DNA of 64,000 nt from Bacillus sp. HSf4 (GTDB lineage: Bacteria; Bacillota; Bacilli; Bacillales; Bacillaceae): positions 1,476,001 through 1,540,000 of the forward strand of contig NZ_CP120679.1 of NCBI RefSeq assembly GCF_029537375.1. The letters are read 5' to 3'. This document shows positions 18,128 to 27,078 of the stretch, piece after piece (within the stretch, counting starts at the first letter, position 1; each line of letters begins with the position of its first letter). The notes under the pieces are model-generated. The model was given only the letters and a program-made list of their open reading frames with translations, searched no databases and had not been told where the DNA came from. Made by a program: the position numbers and the translations under genes.

Positions 18128-18310
18128 TTTTGGATGATGCGTTTGGTATGATGCTAGATAGTAAAATATGATATCGCCAAAAGTTTTCTAGGGTTCCGCA
18201 CATCGGCATGTGGTCTGGTCCGAGAGAAAACACATATGACTTCGTTCATATGCACACGGAGGGAAAAAAGCCCGGGAGTATCGTTTTCATCGATAACCCG
18301 GGCTTTTTCG
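18124..18310 (+). promoter_or_regulatory. ykkC guanidine-I riboswitch with promoter and terminator
   Basis: Promoter TTGATT (18124-18129), 17 bp, TATGAT (18147-18152). The aptamer runs from about 18184 with the conserved blocks CTAGGGTTCCG, GGTCTGGTCCGAGAG and ACACGGAGGG. A long terminator stem AAAGCCCGGG / CCCGGGCTTT with a T-run covers 18267-18307. This is the ykkC-I class, which turns on guanidine exporters when guanidine binds. Confidence 0.95.
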
Positions 18311-18340
18311 TTTGCTAAATGATGATTGGAGGGAACGAAT

Positions 18341-18670
18341 ATGAGATGGGGCAGTGTTGTGCTGGCGGCCATGTTTGAAATTTGCTGGGTGATCGGGCTG
18401 AAGCATGCCGATACAGCGATTGAATGGACAGGGACGGCGGCGGCCGTCGTTGCGAGCTTCTATATTTTGATTAAGGCCGGTGAAAAGCTTGCGGTCGGCA
18501 CCGTTTATGCGGTATTTACCGGACTTGGCACAGCGGGAACGGTGCTGTGCGAGATCATCTTGTTTCATGAACCGGCCGACATCGTCAAGCTTGTACTGAT
18601 CGGTGTTTTGCTGTGCGGTGTGATCGGGCTGAAGCTTGTGACTAATGAAGAGAAAGGAGAGGCTTCGTGA
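18341..18670 (+). CDS. ykkC: Guanidine exporter subunit YkkC (SMR family)
   Basis: The 109-aa small multidrug resistance protein has four membrane helices and the essential membrane glutamate in helix 1 ([14 protein letters not shown]). It forms a heteromeric guanidinium exporter with YkkD. ATG 18341 follows GGAGGG by seven bases. Its stop overlaps the start of ykkD. Confidence 0.92.
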   Translation: MRWGSVVLAAMFEICWVIGLKHADTAIEWTGTAAAVVASFYILIKAGEKLAVGTVYAVFTGLGTAGTVLCEIILFHEPADIVKLVLIGVLLCGVIGLKLVTNEEKGEAS

Positions 18671-18984
18671 TGGCATGGATCTATTTAGTCGCCGCCGGCG
18701 TCTTGGAAATGCTCGGTGTGACGATGATGAACCAGTTTCATCAAGATAAACAGCTTAAATGGATCTTTCTGTTGATTGCCGGGTTTGCCTCCTCATTTTG
18801 CCTGCTTTCTCTTGCCATGGAGACGTTGCCGATGGGAACGGCTTATGCGGTTTGGACCGGAATCGGCACCGTTGGCGGAACGCTTTCCGGCATCCTTTTC
18901 TACGGAGAACCGAAAGACGCCAAACGCATCTTTTTTATCGCGCTTATATTGGGGGCAGCCGTCGGATTAAAGCTGATCAGCTAA
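18667..18984 (+). CDS. ykkD: Guanidine exporter subunit YkkD (SMR family)
   Basis: The 105-aa four-helix SMR protein has the helix-1 glutamate in [14 protein letters not shown] and the conserved [15 protein letters not shown] in helix 3. It pairs with YkkC. GTG 18667 gives the homologue length, but ATG 18670 is equally near the AAGGAGA site. The 4-base overlap with ykkC implies coupled translation. Confidence 0.92.
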   Translation: MMAWIYLVAAGVLEMLGVTMMNQFHQDKQLKWIFLLIAGFASSFCLLSLAMETLPMGTAYAVWTGIGTVGGTLSGILFYGEPKDAKRIFFIALILGAAVGLKLIS

Positions 18985-19019
18985 AAACTGTCCCCGGTTA
19001 TAAAATAGGCGTACACAAA

Positions 19020-19047
19020 TTGATTTTTCAATCAACTCAAGTATAAT
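19020..19047 (+). promoter_or_regulatory. purU promoter
   Basis: TTGATT (19020-19025), 16 bp, TATAAT (19042-19047). Confidence 0.65.
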
Positions 19048-19093
19048 GAAGAGATAGTTTACGAATTACAAGACAAAGAGGGTTTTAATCAAA

Positions 19094-19996
19094 ATGAAAG
19101 CATATATGAAACAACAGTTAGAGCATTATCAGGAAATCAATAACGAGAAAGCGCGCCTGCTCGTCAGCTGTCCGGATCAGCCGGGCATTGTCGCGGCCGT
19201 TTCCGCATTTTTATATGACAACGGCGCCAATATTATTGAATCGAGCCAGTATACGACAGATCCGGAAGGCGGCCGTTTCTTTCTCAGAATCGAATTTGAA
19301 GCTGCGGGAATCCGCGAAAAAATCGACCGGATGAAAGAAACATTCGCATCTGTCGCAGCGTCTTTCCAAATGACATGGAGCATCACACCCGCAAGCGAAT
19401 TAAAACGGGTCGTCATCTTCGTGTCCAAAGAGCTGCACTGTCTCCATGAGCTGTTGTGGGAATGGCAGAGCGGCAATTTGATGGCGGAGATCGCCGCGGT
19501 GATCAGCAACCATGAGGATGCCAGAGAGATCGTTGAATCGCTGAATATTCCGTTTCTTTATATGAAAGCAAACAAAGACATCCGCCAAGAAGTCGAAAAA
19601 CAGCAGCTGAAATGGCTTGAAGAATATCGCGCAGATGTCATCGTCCTTGCCCGTTACATGCAGATTTTAACCCCTGAGTTTGTTTCGGCGCATCCGAATA
19701 AAATCATCAATATCCACCATTCATTCCTGCCTGCTTTTATCGGCGCCAATCCGTATAAGCGCGCATATGAAAGAGGGGTCAAGCTGATCGGAGCCACATC
19801 CCACTACGTCACAAACGAATTGGACGAAGGCCCGATCATCGAACAGGGTATTGAACGCGTTGACCACAGAGATAATGTGGAGGCTTTGAAAAACATCGGC
19901 CGGACGATTGAAAGAAGCGTTCTTGCCAGAGCGGTCAAATGGCATCTGGAAGACCGGGTTATCGTTCATGGAAATAAGACCATCGTTTTTAATTAA
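19094..19996 (+). CDS. purU: Formyltetrahydrofolate deformylase PurU
   Basis: The 300-aa enzyme hydrolyses 10-formyl-THF to formate and THF, balancing one-carbon pools and supplying formate for purine synthesis. It has an N-terminal ACT domain (about 20-100) and a C-terminal formyltransferase fold with the catalytic NIHHSFLPAF segment and the aspartate of DEGPIIEQ. ATG follows AAAGAGGG at about ten bases. Monocistronic between ykkCD and proBA. Confidence 0.92.
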   Translation: MKAYMKQQLEHYQEINNEKARLLVSCPDQPGIVAAVSAFLYDNGANIIESSQYTTDPEGGRFFLRIEFEAAGIREKIDRMKETFASVAASFQMTWSITPASELKRVVIFVSKELHCLHELLWEWQSGNLMAEIAAVISNHEDAREIVESLNIPFLYMKANKDIRQEVEKQQLKWLEEYRADVIVLARYMQILTPEFVSAHPNKIINIHHSFLPAFIGANPYKRAYERGVKLIGATSHYVTNELDEGPIIEQGIERVDHRDNVEALKNIGRTIERSVLARAVKWHLEDRVIVHGNKTIVFN

Positions 19997-20017
19997 AAAT
20001 CGCCGGTGAGAAAGCTC

Positions 20018-20300
20018 TTGACAGCGGCATTTTTACTGGGCATAATAATAAAAAATCAGCGAGCGTTGAAGAGGACCAGTAAGCAGACCTTTCTGTGAAA
20101 GAGAGTGAAATGACATGCTGAAACATTTCACCACATGAAACCTGCCGAACCTGCCTCGGAGTCTTAGGGGAAAAACCTAGGCGCAAACCCTGCGTTACAG
20201 GGGAAAGCGGAATGTGCAGTTTTTTGCGCATTCAATGAAGGTGGTACCGCGGAAAAAGCTCTTTTCGTCCTTTTCTCTAAAGACGAAAGGGGCTTTTTTT
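20018..20300 (+). promoter_or_regulatory. T-box leader of proBA (proline-type)
   Basis: Promoter TTGACA (20018-20023), 17 bp, CATAAT (20041-20046). The T-box sequence AAGGTGGTACCGCGG at 20238-20252 is diagnostic. The terminator AAAGCTCTTTTCGTC / GACGAAAGGGGCTTT with a T-run covers about 20254-20300. Two CCT triplets in AACCTGCC contexts (20141-20143, 20150-20152) lie where the Stem I specifier is expected and read proline, fitting proBA. Which one is used needs folding. Confidence 0.92.
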
Positions 20301-20337
20301 ATTGGCTTCCGCCTGGATCATCTCGGAGGGAAGAAAC

Positions 20338-21435
20338 GTGAAAAAACAACGGATTGTCATCAAAATCGGAAGCAGTTCATTAACGGACTCAAAAGGCGGG
20401 ATAGATGAGGCGAAAGTCCATGACCATGTTCGGGCGATTACCGCTTTGAAAAAAGAAGGCCACGAAGTGATTTTTATTTCTTCCGGCGCTGTCGCCGCCG
20501 GCTTTTTTCAGCTCGGCTATCCAGCAAGGCCGGTTACTATAAAGGGGAAGCAGGCCGCAGCAGCCGTCGGGCAAAGCCTGTTAATGCAGCAATATATTCA
20601 GCAGTTTGCAGCGCATGATTTGCTGCCGGCACAGATCTTGTTGACGCGAAATGATTTTGCCAAAAGGGAACGTTACCGCAATGCATATGCGACGATCACG
20701 GAGTTGATTGAGCGAGGGCTTGTGCCGATTATTAATGAAAATGATTCCGTTTCCGTGGAAGAATTGACATTTGGTGATAACGATATGCTCTCCGCCTTAG
20801 TGAGCGGTTTGATCCATGCTGACAAATTAATCATTTTAACGGACATCAACGGCCTTTATGAGGCAAATCCGGCCGAACATCCTGATGCCCGCCGCTTTGA
20901 TTATATCGCCGACATTACAGAAGACCTTTTAAGCTATGCCACATCGATCGGTTCGAAAGTCGGAACGGGCGGAATGAAATCAAAGCTTTTAGCTGCAAAA
21001 ACCGCTCTTTCTCTCGGTGTCAATGTATTTATCGGCACAGGAGCCGGTGAAGAAAAGCTTATAGAGATTTTAAAGGGGAATGGCGACGGAACCTATATCG
21101 GCCAATCAGACCTGTCTTCGGTCAATAATCATAGACAGTGGATCGCCTTTCATTCACCTGTTTCAGGAAAAATCTTGATTGATGAAGGGGCGGAACTGGC
21201 GATGACGGAAAATGGAAGCAGCCTGCTCCCGGCTGGCGTCACCAAAGTATACGGAGATTTTTCAAAGGGTGCGGTCGTAGAAGTGTACGGCCCGAATGGG
21301 TTAGCCGGCAAGGGCCAGACGCTGTACTCAGCGGAAGAACTCTTGCGAATAAAAGGAAAACGAAGCGATGAATTTCATTATGATAAAGGGATTGAGGTCA
21401 TCCATCGAGATGATTGGATTAGCATAAAAGAATAA
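20338..21435 (+). CDS. proB: Glutamate 5-kinase ProB
   Basis: The 365-aa enzyme phosphorylates glutamate in the first step of proline synthesis. It has an amino-acid kinase domain ([10 protein letters not shown] at the N-terminus, [14 protein letters not shown] loop at [11 protein letters not shown]) and a C-terminal PUA domain (about 275-350). GTG 20338 lies seven bases after TCGGAGGG, just past the T-box terminator; the longer open frame runs into the terminator. Regulated by the proline-type T-box. Confidence 0.93.
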   Translation: MKKQRIVIKIGSSSLTDSKGGIDEAKVHDHVRAITALKKEGHEVIFISSGAVAAGFFQLGYPARPVTIKGKQAAAAVGQSLLMQQYIQQFAAHDLLPAQILLTRNDFAKRERYRNAYATITELIERGLVPIINENDSVSVEELTFGDNDMLSALVSGLIHADKLIILTDINGLYEANPAEHPDARRFDYIADITEDLLSYATSIGSKVGTGGMKSKLLAAKTALSLGVNVFIGTGAGEEKLIEILKGNGDGTYIGQSDLSSVNNHRQWIAFHSPVSGKILIDEGAELAMTENGSSLLPAGVTKVYGDFSKGAVVEVYGPNGLAGKGQTLYSAEELLRIKGKRSDEFHYDKGIEVIHRDDWISIKE

Positions 21436-21449
21436 GGGGATGAAACGAA

Positions 21450-22697
21450 ATGAATGAAGTGATCGAAAAAGCGAAAAAGGCGAAAAAAGCGGCCGAAGAG
21501 CTCGTTCATCGGACGACGGAAGAGAAAAACAAGGCGCTTTCACTGATTGCGGAAGCGATTCGCTCCAATCAGGAATATATTTTGGCGGAAAACGAGAAAG
21601 ACATTGCACTCGGAAAAGAAAAAGGGTTCTCACCTGCGCTGTTGGACCGGCTTTCTCTTGATGCAAAAAGGCTCGGCGACATCGCGGACGCGATTACCCT
21701 TCTCATGACGCTGAATGATCCGATCGGGGACAATCTTGAAACAATCCGCAAAGACAACGGGCTCTTGATCGAGAAAATCCGCGTGCCCCTCGGCGTTGTC
21801 GGGATGATTTATGAGGCGCGGCCCAATGTCACGGCTGATGCCGCAACACTTTGCCTGAAAACGGGCAATGCTTGCGTACTCCGCGGAAGCTCCTCTGCGC
21901 TGAATAGCAATCAAGCTTTAGTCCGTGTGATTCGGGAGGCTTTGGAAGCGTCTGCGCTTCCAAAGGAAGCCGTCCAGCTGATCGAAGATACGCGCAAGGA
22001 AACGGCAAAGCAGCTGTTTACATTAAACGAATATCTCGGTGTGCTGATTCCAAGAGGCGGAAAAAACCTCATCGATATGGTTGTCCGGGAATCGACGGTA
22101 CCTGTACTTGAAACAGGGGCCGGCAACTGCCACATCTTTATCGATGAATCGGCGCAAGCTGATATGGCGGAGCGGGTAGTCATTAACGCGAAGACACAGC
22201 GCCCGTCCGTCTGCAATGCGATTGAAACAGTGCTCATTCATGAAGACTGGCCGGAGGAAAAATCGAAGGCCCTGCTGCAAAAGCTTGCGGAAGCAGGTGT
22301 TGAAATCAGAGGGGACCAGACGGTATGTGAGCTGCTTCCTTCGGCTGTGCCCGCCGGCGAGCTTGACTGGGAGACGGAGTTTTTGGCGCCTGTCGTAAGC
22401 ATCAAAACCGTCCGCAGCCTCGATGAAGCGATCCGCCATATCCACCGCTATGGAACACGGCATTCAGAAGCGATATTGACCGAAAATGAGGAAAATGCCC
22501 GCTTTTTCTTAACGTCTGTTGACGCAGCGGCGGTTTACCACAATGCGTCGACAAGGTTTACCGACGGGTTTGAATTCGGGTACGGCGCGGAAATCGGCAT
22601 CAGCACGCAAAAGCTCCACGCAAGAGGCCCGATGGGTCTTGAGGCGCTGACATCCTCAAAATATATCCTGAAAGGAAATGGACAGATCCGCATTTAA
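21450..22697 (+). CDS. proA: Gamma-glutamyl phosphate reductase ProA
   Basis: The 415-aa aldehyde-dehydrogenase-fold enzyme reduces glutamyl-5-phosphate to glutamate semialdehyde. The catalytic cysteine is in [12 protein letters not shown]. Length matches the B. subtilis protein. ATG lies 14 bases after the proB stop behind AAGGGGATGA. With ProB it makes the P5C precursor; the reductase step needs ProI/ProH or possibly ProG elsewhere. Confidence 0.95.
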   Translation: MNEVIEKAKKAKKAAEELVHRTTEEKNKALSLIAEAIRSNQEYILAENEKDIALGKEKGFSPALLDRLSLDAKRLGDIADAITLLMTLNDPIGDNLETIRKDNGLLIEKIRVPLGVVGMIYEARPNVTADAATLCLKTGNACVLRGSSSALNSNQALVRVIREALEASALPKEAVQLIEDTRKETAKQLFTLNEYLGVLIPRGGKNLIDMVVRESTVPVLETGAGNCHIFIDESAQADMAERVVINAKTQRPSVCNAIETVLIHEDWPEEKSKALLQKLAEAGVEIRGDQTVCELLPSAVPAGELDWETEFLAPVVSIKTVRSLDEAIRHIHRYGTRHSEAILTENEENARFFLTSVDAAAVYHNASTRFTDGFEFGYGAEIGISTQKLHARGPMGLEALTSSKYILKGNGQIRI

Positions 22698-22703
22698 CAT
22701 ATG

Positions 22704-22741
22704 GACATCCTGCCTCATCTAAAGGGGCGGGATGTTTTTTT
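22704..22741 (+). terminator. proBA terminator
   Basis: Stem ACATCCTGCC / GGGCGGGATGT followed by seven Ts. Confidence 0.85.
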
Positions 22742-22742
22742 A

Positions 22743-22783
22743 TTGCACAATTCAATTGTATTTTGTAAAATTAAATTGTGCAA
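22743..22783 (+). promoter_or_regulatory. ohrA promoter and OhrR operator
   Basis: Promoter TTGCAC (22743-22748), 17 bp, TAAAAT (22766-22771). ACAATTCAATTGT (22747-22759) is a perfect dyad, with a second imperfect one at 22767-22779. The outer arms TTGCACAATT / AATTGTGCAA (22743-22752, 22774-22783) are exact inverses. It covers both promoter boxes, as expected for OhrR repression. Confidence 0.85.
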
Positions 22784-22807
22784 AATCGAAAATAAAGGAG
22801 AATGAAT

Positions 22808-23233
22808 ATGACGAAACCGATGTTTACCGCTCAAGCAACCGCCAAAGGAGGAAGAGGCGGACAAGTGACCTCTTCTGACGGCGCATTGGCGCTGGAGCTC
22901 GCCATGCCGGGCACGATAAAAGCGAAAGAACAAGAAAAAGCGACCAATCCTGAACAGCTGTTTGCCGCCGGATATGCGGCATGCTTTGACAGCGCGCTGC
23001 AATTAACCGCTAAGAAGAAGCGCCTGCACATCGAAACAGAAGTAACGGCAAATGTCAGCCTTCTGAAAGATGAAGCAGACGGAGGATATCGGCTCGGCGT
23101 CGCACTGCAAGTGAAGAGCGCGGATATTGACAAAGCCGAATTGGAAACACTTGTTCACGAAGCACACACAGTCTGCCCGTACTCAAAAGCGATTTCCGGA
23201 AATATAGAAGTGAGTCTTGCGGTCATTTCATAA
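22808..23233 (+). CDS. ohrA: Organic hydroperoxide reductase OhrA
   Basis: The 141-aa Ohr/OsmC peroxidase reduces organic hydroperoxides. The redox cysteines are C59 (YAACFDSAL) and C123 (HTVCPYSKA). ATG 22808 lies seven bases after AAAGGAG; ATG 22802 is too close. The promoter is fully covered by an OhrR-type operator. The gene converges on ohrR with a shared terminator. Confidence 0.92.
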   Translation: MTKPMFTAQATAKGGRGGQVTSSDGALALELAMPGTIKAKEQEKATNPEQLFAAGYAACFDSALQLTAKKKRLHIETEVTANVSLLKDEADGGYRLGVALQVKSADIDKAELETLVHEAHTVCPYSKAISGNIEVSLAVIS

Positions 23234-23235
23234 AA

Positions 23236-23264
23236 AAGGGCGCCTTCATATTTGAAGGCGCCTT
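23236..23264. terminator. Bidirectional terminator between ohrA and ohrR
   Basis: Stem GGCGCCTTC-ATATTT-GAAGGCGCC with A/T-rich flanks; on the minus strand it is followed by TTTTTTA. Confidence 0.8.
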
Positions 23265-23706
23265 AATTTTCTTTCGTCAATGTGGCGAGGAGCGATTGAA
23301 GCGCATGTTTTAAATCGTTGAGCTCTTCAGCCGTCAATTTGGTCTGTTTTAGCATGTCAGCGGGAATGCAGCTTGCTTTCTCACGGAGGGCTCTGCCGTC
23401 TGCCGTCAGCTTTACGATCACAGAGCGTTCATCCTTATGGGAGCGCTCCCTTGTCAGCAGGCCGCTCTGCTCCATTCGTTTCAGCATCGGAGTCAGCGTG
23501 CCTGAATCGAGATAAAGGAGCTTACCCATTTTTTTCACGCTCAATTGACCATGCTCCCACAGTAAAAGAAGTGCAAGGTATTGGGGATATGTAATCTTCA
23601 GCTCGTCCAAAAGCGGCTTGTACAGTTTTGTCATCTCGCGCGAGCCGGCATACAGGAGGAAACAGAGCTGCCTCTCAAGCTTCATATGTTCGAATTCATT
23701 TGTCAT
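23263..23706 (-). CDS. ohrR: Organic hydroperoxide sensor OhrR (MarR family)
   Basis: The 147-aa MarR-family repressor is a one-cysteine type: C15 in ERQLCFLLYA is the peroxide-sensing residue, and the DNA-binding segment is LYLDSGTLTPMLKRME. It represses ohrA until oxidised. ATG 23706 matches the homologue start; the upstream extension lacks a ribosome site. Flanked by ohrA and ohrB as in B. subtilis. Confidence 0.93.
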   Translation of the reverse strand: MTNEFEHMKLERQLCFLLYAGSREMTKLYKPLLDELKITYPQYLALLLLWEHGQLSVKKMGKLLYLDSGTLTPMLKRMEQSGLLTRERSHKDERSVIVKLTADGRALREKASCIPADMLKQTKLTAEELNDLKHALQSLLATLTKEN

Positions 23707-23794
23707 CGGTTCACCAACTCTTTCTTTGTTCCATTTCATTGTATAAAATTTTTCGTCCTTTTCCTATTATTTCACTAAAAAAGGCTGTCGGCAT

Positions 23795-23818
23795 GTTTAA
23801 AAAGCGGATTTTGTGAAA
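23795..23818 (+). promoter_or_regulatory. SigmaB-type promoter of ohrB
   Basis: GTTTAA (23795-23800), 12 bp, GTGAAA (23813-23818) fits the SigmaB consensus GTTTAA-N12-14-GGGWAW. The B. subtilis ohrB gene is known to be SigmaB dependent. Confidence 0.75.
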
Positions 23819-23855
23819 TATAAAGAGTAAGGGAAAACGTAAGGAGGAAAGAATC

Positions 23856-24269
23856 ATGACGACATTATTCACAGCGAAAGTAACGGCAAAAGGCGGACGA
23901 TCTGGACATGTCCAATCAGATGATGGTGTTCTCGATTACAACATTGTCATGCCGAATGAAAAAAAGGAAGGCGAATCGGGAACAAATCCTGAACAGCTGT
24001 TTGCGGCGGGGTATGCGGCATGCTTCGGCGGCGCTTTAGAACATGTCGCCAAAGAGCAGGGCATTGACTTTGACTCTGAAGTGGAAGGCCGCGTCAGCCT
24101 GATGAAAGATGAAAGTGACGGCGGCTTTAAGCTCGGCGTCCAGCTGATCGTCGCAGCCAAAGGTCTTGAAAAGGAGAAAGCCGAGGAGCTCGTCAAGGCC
24201 GCACACGATTTTTGCCCGTATTCAAAAGCGATGAGAGGAAATATAGATGTCAGCCTTGAAGTAAAATAA
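23856..24269 (+). CDS. ohrB: Organic hydroperoxide reductase OhrB
   Basis: The 137-aa paralogue of OhrA has redox cysteines C56 (YAACFGGAL) and C120 (HDFCPYSKA). It probably gives general-stress rather than peroxide-induced protection, given its SigmaB promoter and the lack of an OhrR dyad. ATG follows AAGGAGGA. Confidence 0.92.
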   Translation: MTTLFTAKVTAKGGRSGHVQSDDGVLDYNIVMPNEKKEGESGTNPEQLFAAGYAACFGGALEHVAKEQGIDFDSEVEGRVSLMKDESDGGFKLGVQLIVAAKGLEKEKAEELVKAAHDFCPYSKAMRGNIDVSLEVK

Positions 24270-24285
24270 ATCGGGCGTTTAGCTG

Positions 24286-24317
24286 GAAAGCAAACAGGAG
24301 TGTTTGCTTTCTTTTTT
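24286..24317 (+). terminator. ohrB terminator
   Basis: Stem GAAAGCAAACA-GGAG-TGTTTGCTTTC followed by TTTTTT. Confidence 0.88.
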
Positions 24318-24355
24318 AGAGGATGAAAGTAAAACAAGATTGAAAGGAGCAGCAT

Positions 24356-25006
24356 ATGAAGCATATCAAAAAAGCAATTGTGCTCGGCGGGCTGATCGTC
24401 ATCGCGCTTGCCGCAGGCTGCGGAGGCGGAGCACAAGAGGATGACGGCAACCATAAATCCGCTGAAACAGCGAACCGAAAACAGGGTGACTTAAGAAAGT
24501 ATTCCCATGACCAAAACAGACGGTCAGAAGCCGATTTTGATTTGATAGGAAAGCTTATTCTAGCAGAAGATGACCAGATAACCTTGAAAATCAAAGACCG
24601 GGAATTGATCATTCCAAAAAGCAGGCAGTTTAAAAGTGAAGAGGCACACGATGATTTAATCGGGAAGCTTGTCAAGGTCGAAGTGGACGGCAAGACACAG
24701 GAGGCCGAAGAGGCGGAGCTGATGCCTCAGGCAAAAGCGGATCAAAACGGCGTCTATGAACGCGAGGCTGACGGCGGACAGCACATCATTGCAACGCTTG
24801 TCAGCGAGTCTGATCACGATATCACAATCAAGACTGAAGCGGGGGAGAAAACATATCAGAAAGTGTCCGACTTTGAAAGAGATGTAGCTGAGGCTCCCGA
24901 AAAACTGCAAGGCAAAACCGTAAGGCTTGAGATACAAAAGGATGGAAAAGCGGAAAGCCTTGATTTTGAACCGGAAGATCAAGCGCTTGACTGGTATAAG
25001 GAATGA
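24356..25006 (+). CDS. Putative lipoprotein with two internal repeats
   Basis: The 216-aa protein has a lipobox (ALAAGC) giving Cys22, then a polar linker and two related segments of about 65 residues. Residues about 60-122 (LIGKLILAEDDQITLKIK ... GKLVKVEVDG) align with about 143-205 (IIATLVSESDHDITIKTE ... GKTVRLEIQKDG). The beta-rich repeat pattern resembles OB-like domains. No function is assigned. ATG follows AAAGGAGC. Confidence 0.6.
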   Translation: MKHIKKAIVLGGLIVIALAAGCGGGAQEDDGNHKSAETANRKQGDLRKYSHDQNRRSEADFDLIGKLILAEDDQITLKIKDRELIIPKSRQFKSEEAHDDLIGKLVKVEVDGKTQEAEEAELMPQAKADQNGVYEREADGGQHIIATLVSESDHDITIKTEAGEKTYQKVSDFERDVAEAPEKLQGKTVRLEIQKDGKAESLDFEPEDQALDWYKE

Positions 25007-25019
25007 GCGGATTAAATGG

Positions 25020-25050
25020 TAAGGAGCTTTCCAAAATGGAAAGCTCCTTA
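25020..25050. terminator. Hairpin between lipoprotein gene and guaD
   Basis: Perfect 13-bp arms TAAGGAGCTTTCC / GGAAAGCTCCTTA with loop AAAAT. T-runs are poor on both sides, so efficiency is uncertain. Confidence 0.6.
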
Positions 25051-25052
25051 CA

Positions 25053-25523
25053 TTAATATTCTATTTTATCATCCGTGTTTTCCCACGTCTGAAAAGGCTC
25101 AAGTTTAGCGTGAAGCTCCATTTGATAAAAAGGAATTTTCCGGTCGGCCCGGTTTTTCATGATTTCATCATAAATAAACGTATCGTCAAAGCCGGCTTGT
25201 GCGGCATCTGAATGCCTGGCGGCAAAATACACTTCTTTCGGCCTCGCCCAGTATATCGCCCCTAAACACATTGGACACGGTTCACAGCTTGTATAAAGAA
25301 CGCAGTCGTGTAGCTGGTAATCGCCAATTGCTTCACAGGCCAGGCGTATGGCCGTTACTTCCGCGTGTGCGGTTGGATCATTGCTCGTTGTTACATTGTT
25401 TTTTCCTTCGGCGATGATGTTGCCATCCTTGACAATCACAGCGCCGAAAGGCCCCCCTGTTCCGGATTCTACGCTTTCGACTGCAAGATCGATTGCGCGC
25501 TGTAAGAATGCTTCGTGATTCAT
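25053..25523 (-). CDS. guaD: Guanine deaminase GuaD
   Basis: The 156-aa zinc enzyme of the cytidine-deaminase fold converts guanine to xanthine for purine catabolism. Zinc and catalytic residues are H53 and E55 (TAHAEVTAI), C83 and C86 (CEPCPMC). Length equals the B. subtilis enzyme. ATG follows AAGGAGGA. Monocistronic. Confidence 0.93.
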   Translation of the reverse strand: MNHEAFLQRAIDLAVESVESGTGGPFGAVIVKDGNIIAEGKNNVTTSNDPTAHAEVTAIRLACEAIGDYQLHDCVLYTSCEPCPMCLGAIYWARPKEVYFAARHSDAAQAGFDDTFIYDEIMKNRADRKIPFYQMELHAKLEPFQTWENTDDKIEY

Positions 25524-25608
25524 GTCTGTATCCTCCTTGGTTGTCTTGCCTTTCTATTATAGCTGATGCTCCCGGCAAAATAAACGTTGTTTTGAATATT
25601 CTGTATAT

Positions 25609-25637
25609 TTGCTTTGGACGTGTTGTTGGCATACAAT
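25609..25637 (+). promoter_or_regulatory. Promoter of phosphatase gene
   Basis: TTGCTT (25609-25614), 17 bp, TACAAT (25632-25637). Transcription would begin near 25644, so starts upstream of that are excluded. Confidence 0.65.
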
Positions 25638-25671
25638 GGACGCGAGAATCAAAAAAATGGGAGAGGATTGT

Positions 25672-26301
25672 TTGCTAACTTTATATATGGCAAGACACGG
25701 GCAGACGGAGTGGAATATCGAAAAGAGAATGCAGGGTTGGGCGAATTCTAATTTGACACCCTTGGGTTTAGCCAATGCGAAAGCGCTCGGAGAGAAGCTG
25801 AAAAGTATTCCATTTCAAGCGGCATATGTGAGCACCAGCGGGCGCGCAGTCGATTCGGCAAGGGCGATACTCGGGGACCGCACCATCCCGTTTATTGAGG
25901 ACGACATCTTTAGAGAAATCAGCCTGGGTTCTTGGGAAGGAAAAACGTATGACGAAATCAAACAGCAAGATCCCGGCATGCTGGAATCCTACTTTCAAGC
26001 ATCTGAACGGTATATTCCAAGCGGCGGGGAGAGTTTTCAAGTCTTTGAAACACGGGTAAAGCGGGCGTTTGAGCAGATTCGCGCAAAACACCGGGAAGGA
26101 AACGTTTTATTGGTCAGCCATTCTGTGTTCATCTTAATGCTTTTGAATATTTTGAAAGAGCGCCCCCTTCATGAATTATGGAACTCAAGCTATGTCCATG
26201 ATACGGCGCTTGCGGTTATCGCCATTCCCGAACAAGGAAGCGCGGTCATCATCAAAGAAGGCGACGGGGAGCATAGAATCAAAGAGAATGTGTATTGGTA
26301 G
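25672..26301 (+). CDS. Histidine phosphatase (phosphoglycerate mutase-like)
   Basis: The 209-aa cytoplasmic protein carries the RHGQTEW motif with catalytic H9, plus a second conserved histidine in LLVSHSVF. It groups with PhoE/YhfR-type broad-specificity phosphatases rather than glycolytic mutases. TTG 25672 lies five bases after GGGAGAGG and gives the usual family N-terminus; upstream ATGs lie at or before the promoter. Substrate unknown. Confidence 0.78.
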   Translation: MLTLYMARHGQTEWNIEKRMQGWANSNLTPLGLANAKALGEKLKSIPFQAAYVSTSGRAVDSARAILGDRTIPFIEDDIFREISLGSWEGKTYDEIKQQDPGMLESYFQASERYIPSGGESFQVFETRVKRAFEQIRAKHREGNVLLVSHSVFILMLLNILKERPLHELWNSSYVHDTALAVIAIPEQGSAVIIKEGDGEHRIKENVYW

Positions 26302-26306
26302 ATACA

Positions 26307-26341
26307 TATAAAAGCCTGATCTCAAAGATCAGGCTTTTATA
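26307..26341. terminator. Bidirectional terminator, phosphatase and WXG-like pair
   Basis: Stem TATAAAAGCCTGATCT-CAA-AGATCAGGCTTTTATA; A/T runs allow use from both convergent sides. Confidence 0.85.
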
Positions 26342-27078
26342 GAAGCAAGCTCGTCTTCATTCCGTTCCTGTTTTGCTTGTTCGCTGAACCCGGCTAGGGC
26401 AGAGGCGGAAATTTTTTGGCTTCCGTGAAGACAAACGGTGTTGAGGTCGGATGCGTCCGCCTCGGCCGCTTTTCTGGAAAATGCAGAACCCGTATATGAA
26501 AGCGGGCCTTTTGCTGCCTGCTGATAGGCCAAAAGGCAAAGATTCCTTGCGATTTTGCGGCTTAACAGGCGCCGAACCGACCACAGCTGCCGTTTTCCCC
26601 GGTCATCAAATTGAACATATGATGCAGTCCGTTTTCCCGTAAACAGGCCCGACAGGCCGTTTTCTTTCAATTGTTTCAGTAAAATCAGAGGTTCACACGT
26701 TAGCGAAGCTGTCATCTTGAAGTTGTCAGCCGAATGTTTGGAGGCGGCCAAAAAAGACATGATGTGCGGATAGCCGGCGAGATGGCCGCCGCTCTGAAAA
26801 AGCCGGGCGGCAAGCATTTGATCCGTTTTTTTCATACGGATTTCGGTGTGCCGGAGCAAATGCTCCAGGTCATCAAGCGTATGTAAAAATCCTTTGAGTT
26901 CATGTTCCATTTCGGATTGGGCCTGATCGATTTCGCTAATCTTTGCTGCTGACACACTTGAGAGCAGGACATGAAGGTGACGATGCAAAAGAAGCATCAG
27001 ATCACTGATTTTCTGGTGTGAATGGCGAAATTGACGGGAAAGGGCATGCAAATCATGGACATTCAGCCGAATGCTCAT
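26329..27078 (-). CDS. WXG/LXG-like protein of unknown function
   Basis: The 249-aa protein has an N-terminal helical segment (about 1-95) like the WXG100/LXG export domains. The remaining ~150 residues are basic and unrecognised (for example RGKRQLWSVRRLLSRKIARNLCLLAYQQAAKGP). There is no signal peptide. It overlaps the upstream DUF5082-like gene by four bases, so the two are coupled. It could be a short relative of LXG toxins, or an eroded toxin locus; no immunity gene or T7-type secretion gene is in the window. Confidence 0.5.
   Translation of the reverse strand: MSIRLNVHDLHALSRQFRHSHQKISDLMLLLHRHLHVLLSSVSAAKISEIDQAQSEMEHELKGFLHTLDDLEHLLRHTEIRMKKTDQMLAARLFQSGGHLAGYPHIMSFLAASKHSADNFKMTASLTCEPLILLKQLKENGLSGLFTGKRTASYVQFDDRGKRQLWSVRRLLSRKIARNLCLLAYQQAAKGPLSYTGSAFSRKAAEADASDLNTVCLHGSQKISASALAGFSEQAKQERNEDELASIKA

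Noticed and set aside
20254..20337. ProB N-terminal extension to 20302
   Set aside because: The extra codons begin at the T-box terminator; the GTG at 20338 has the ribosome site and matches the family length.
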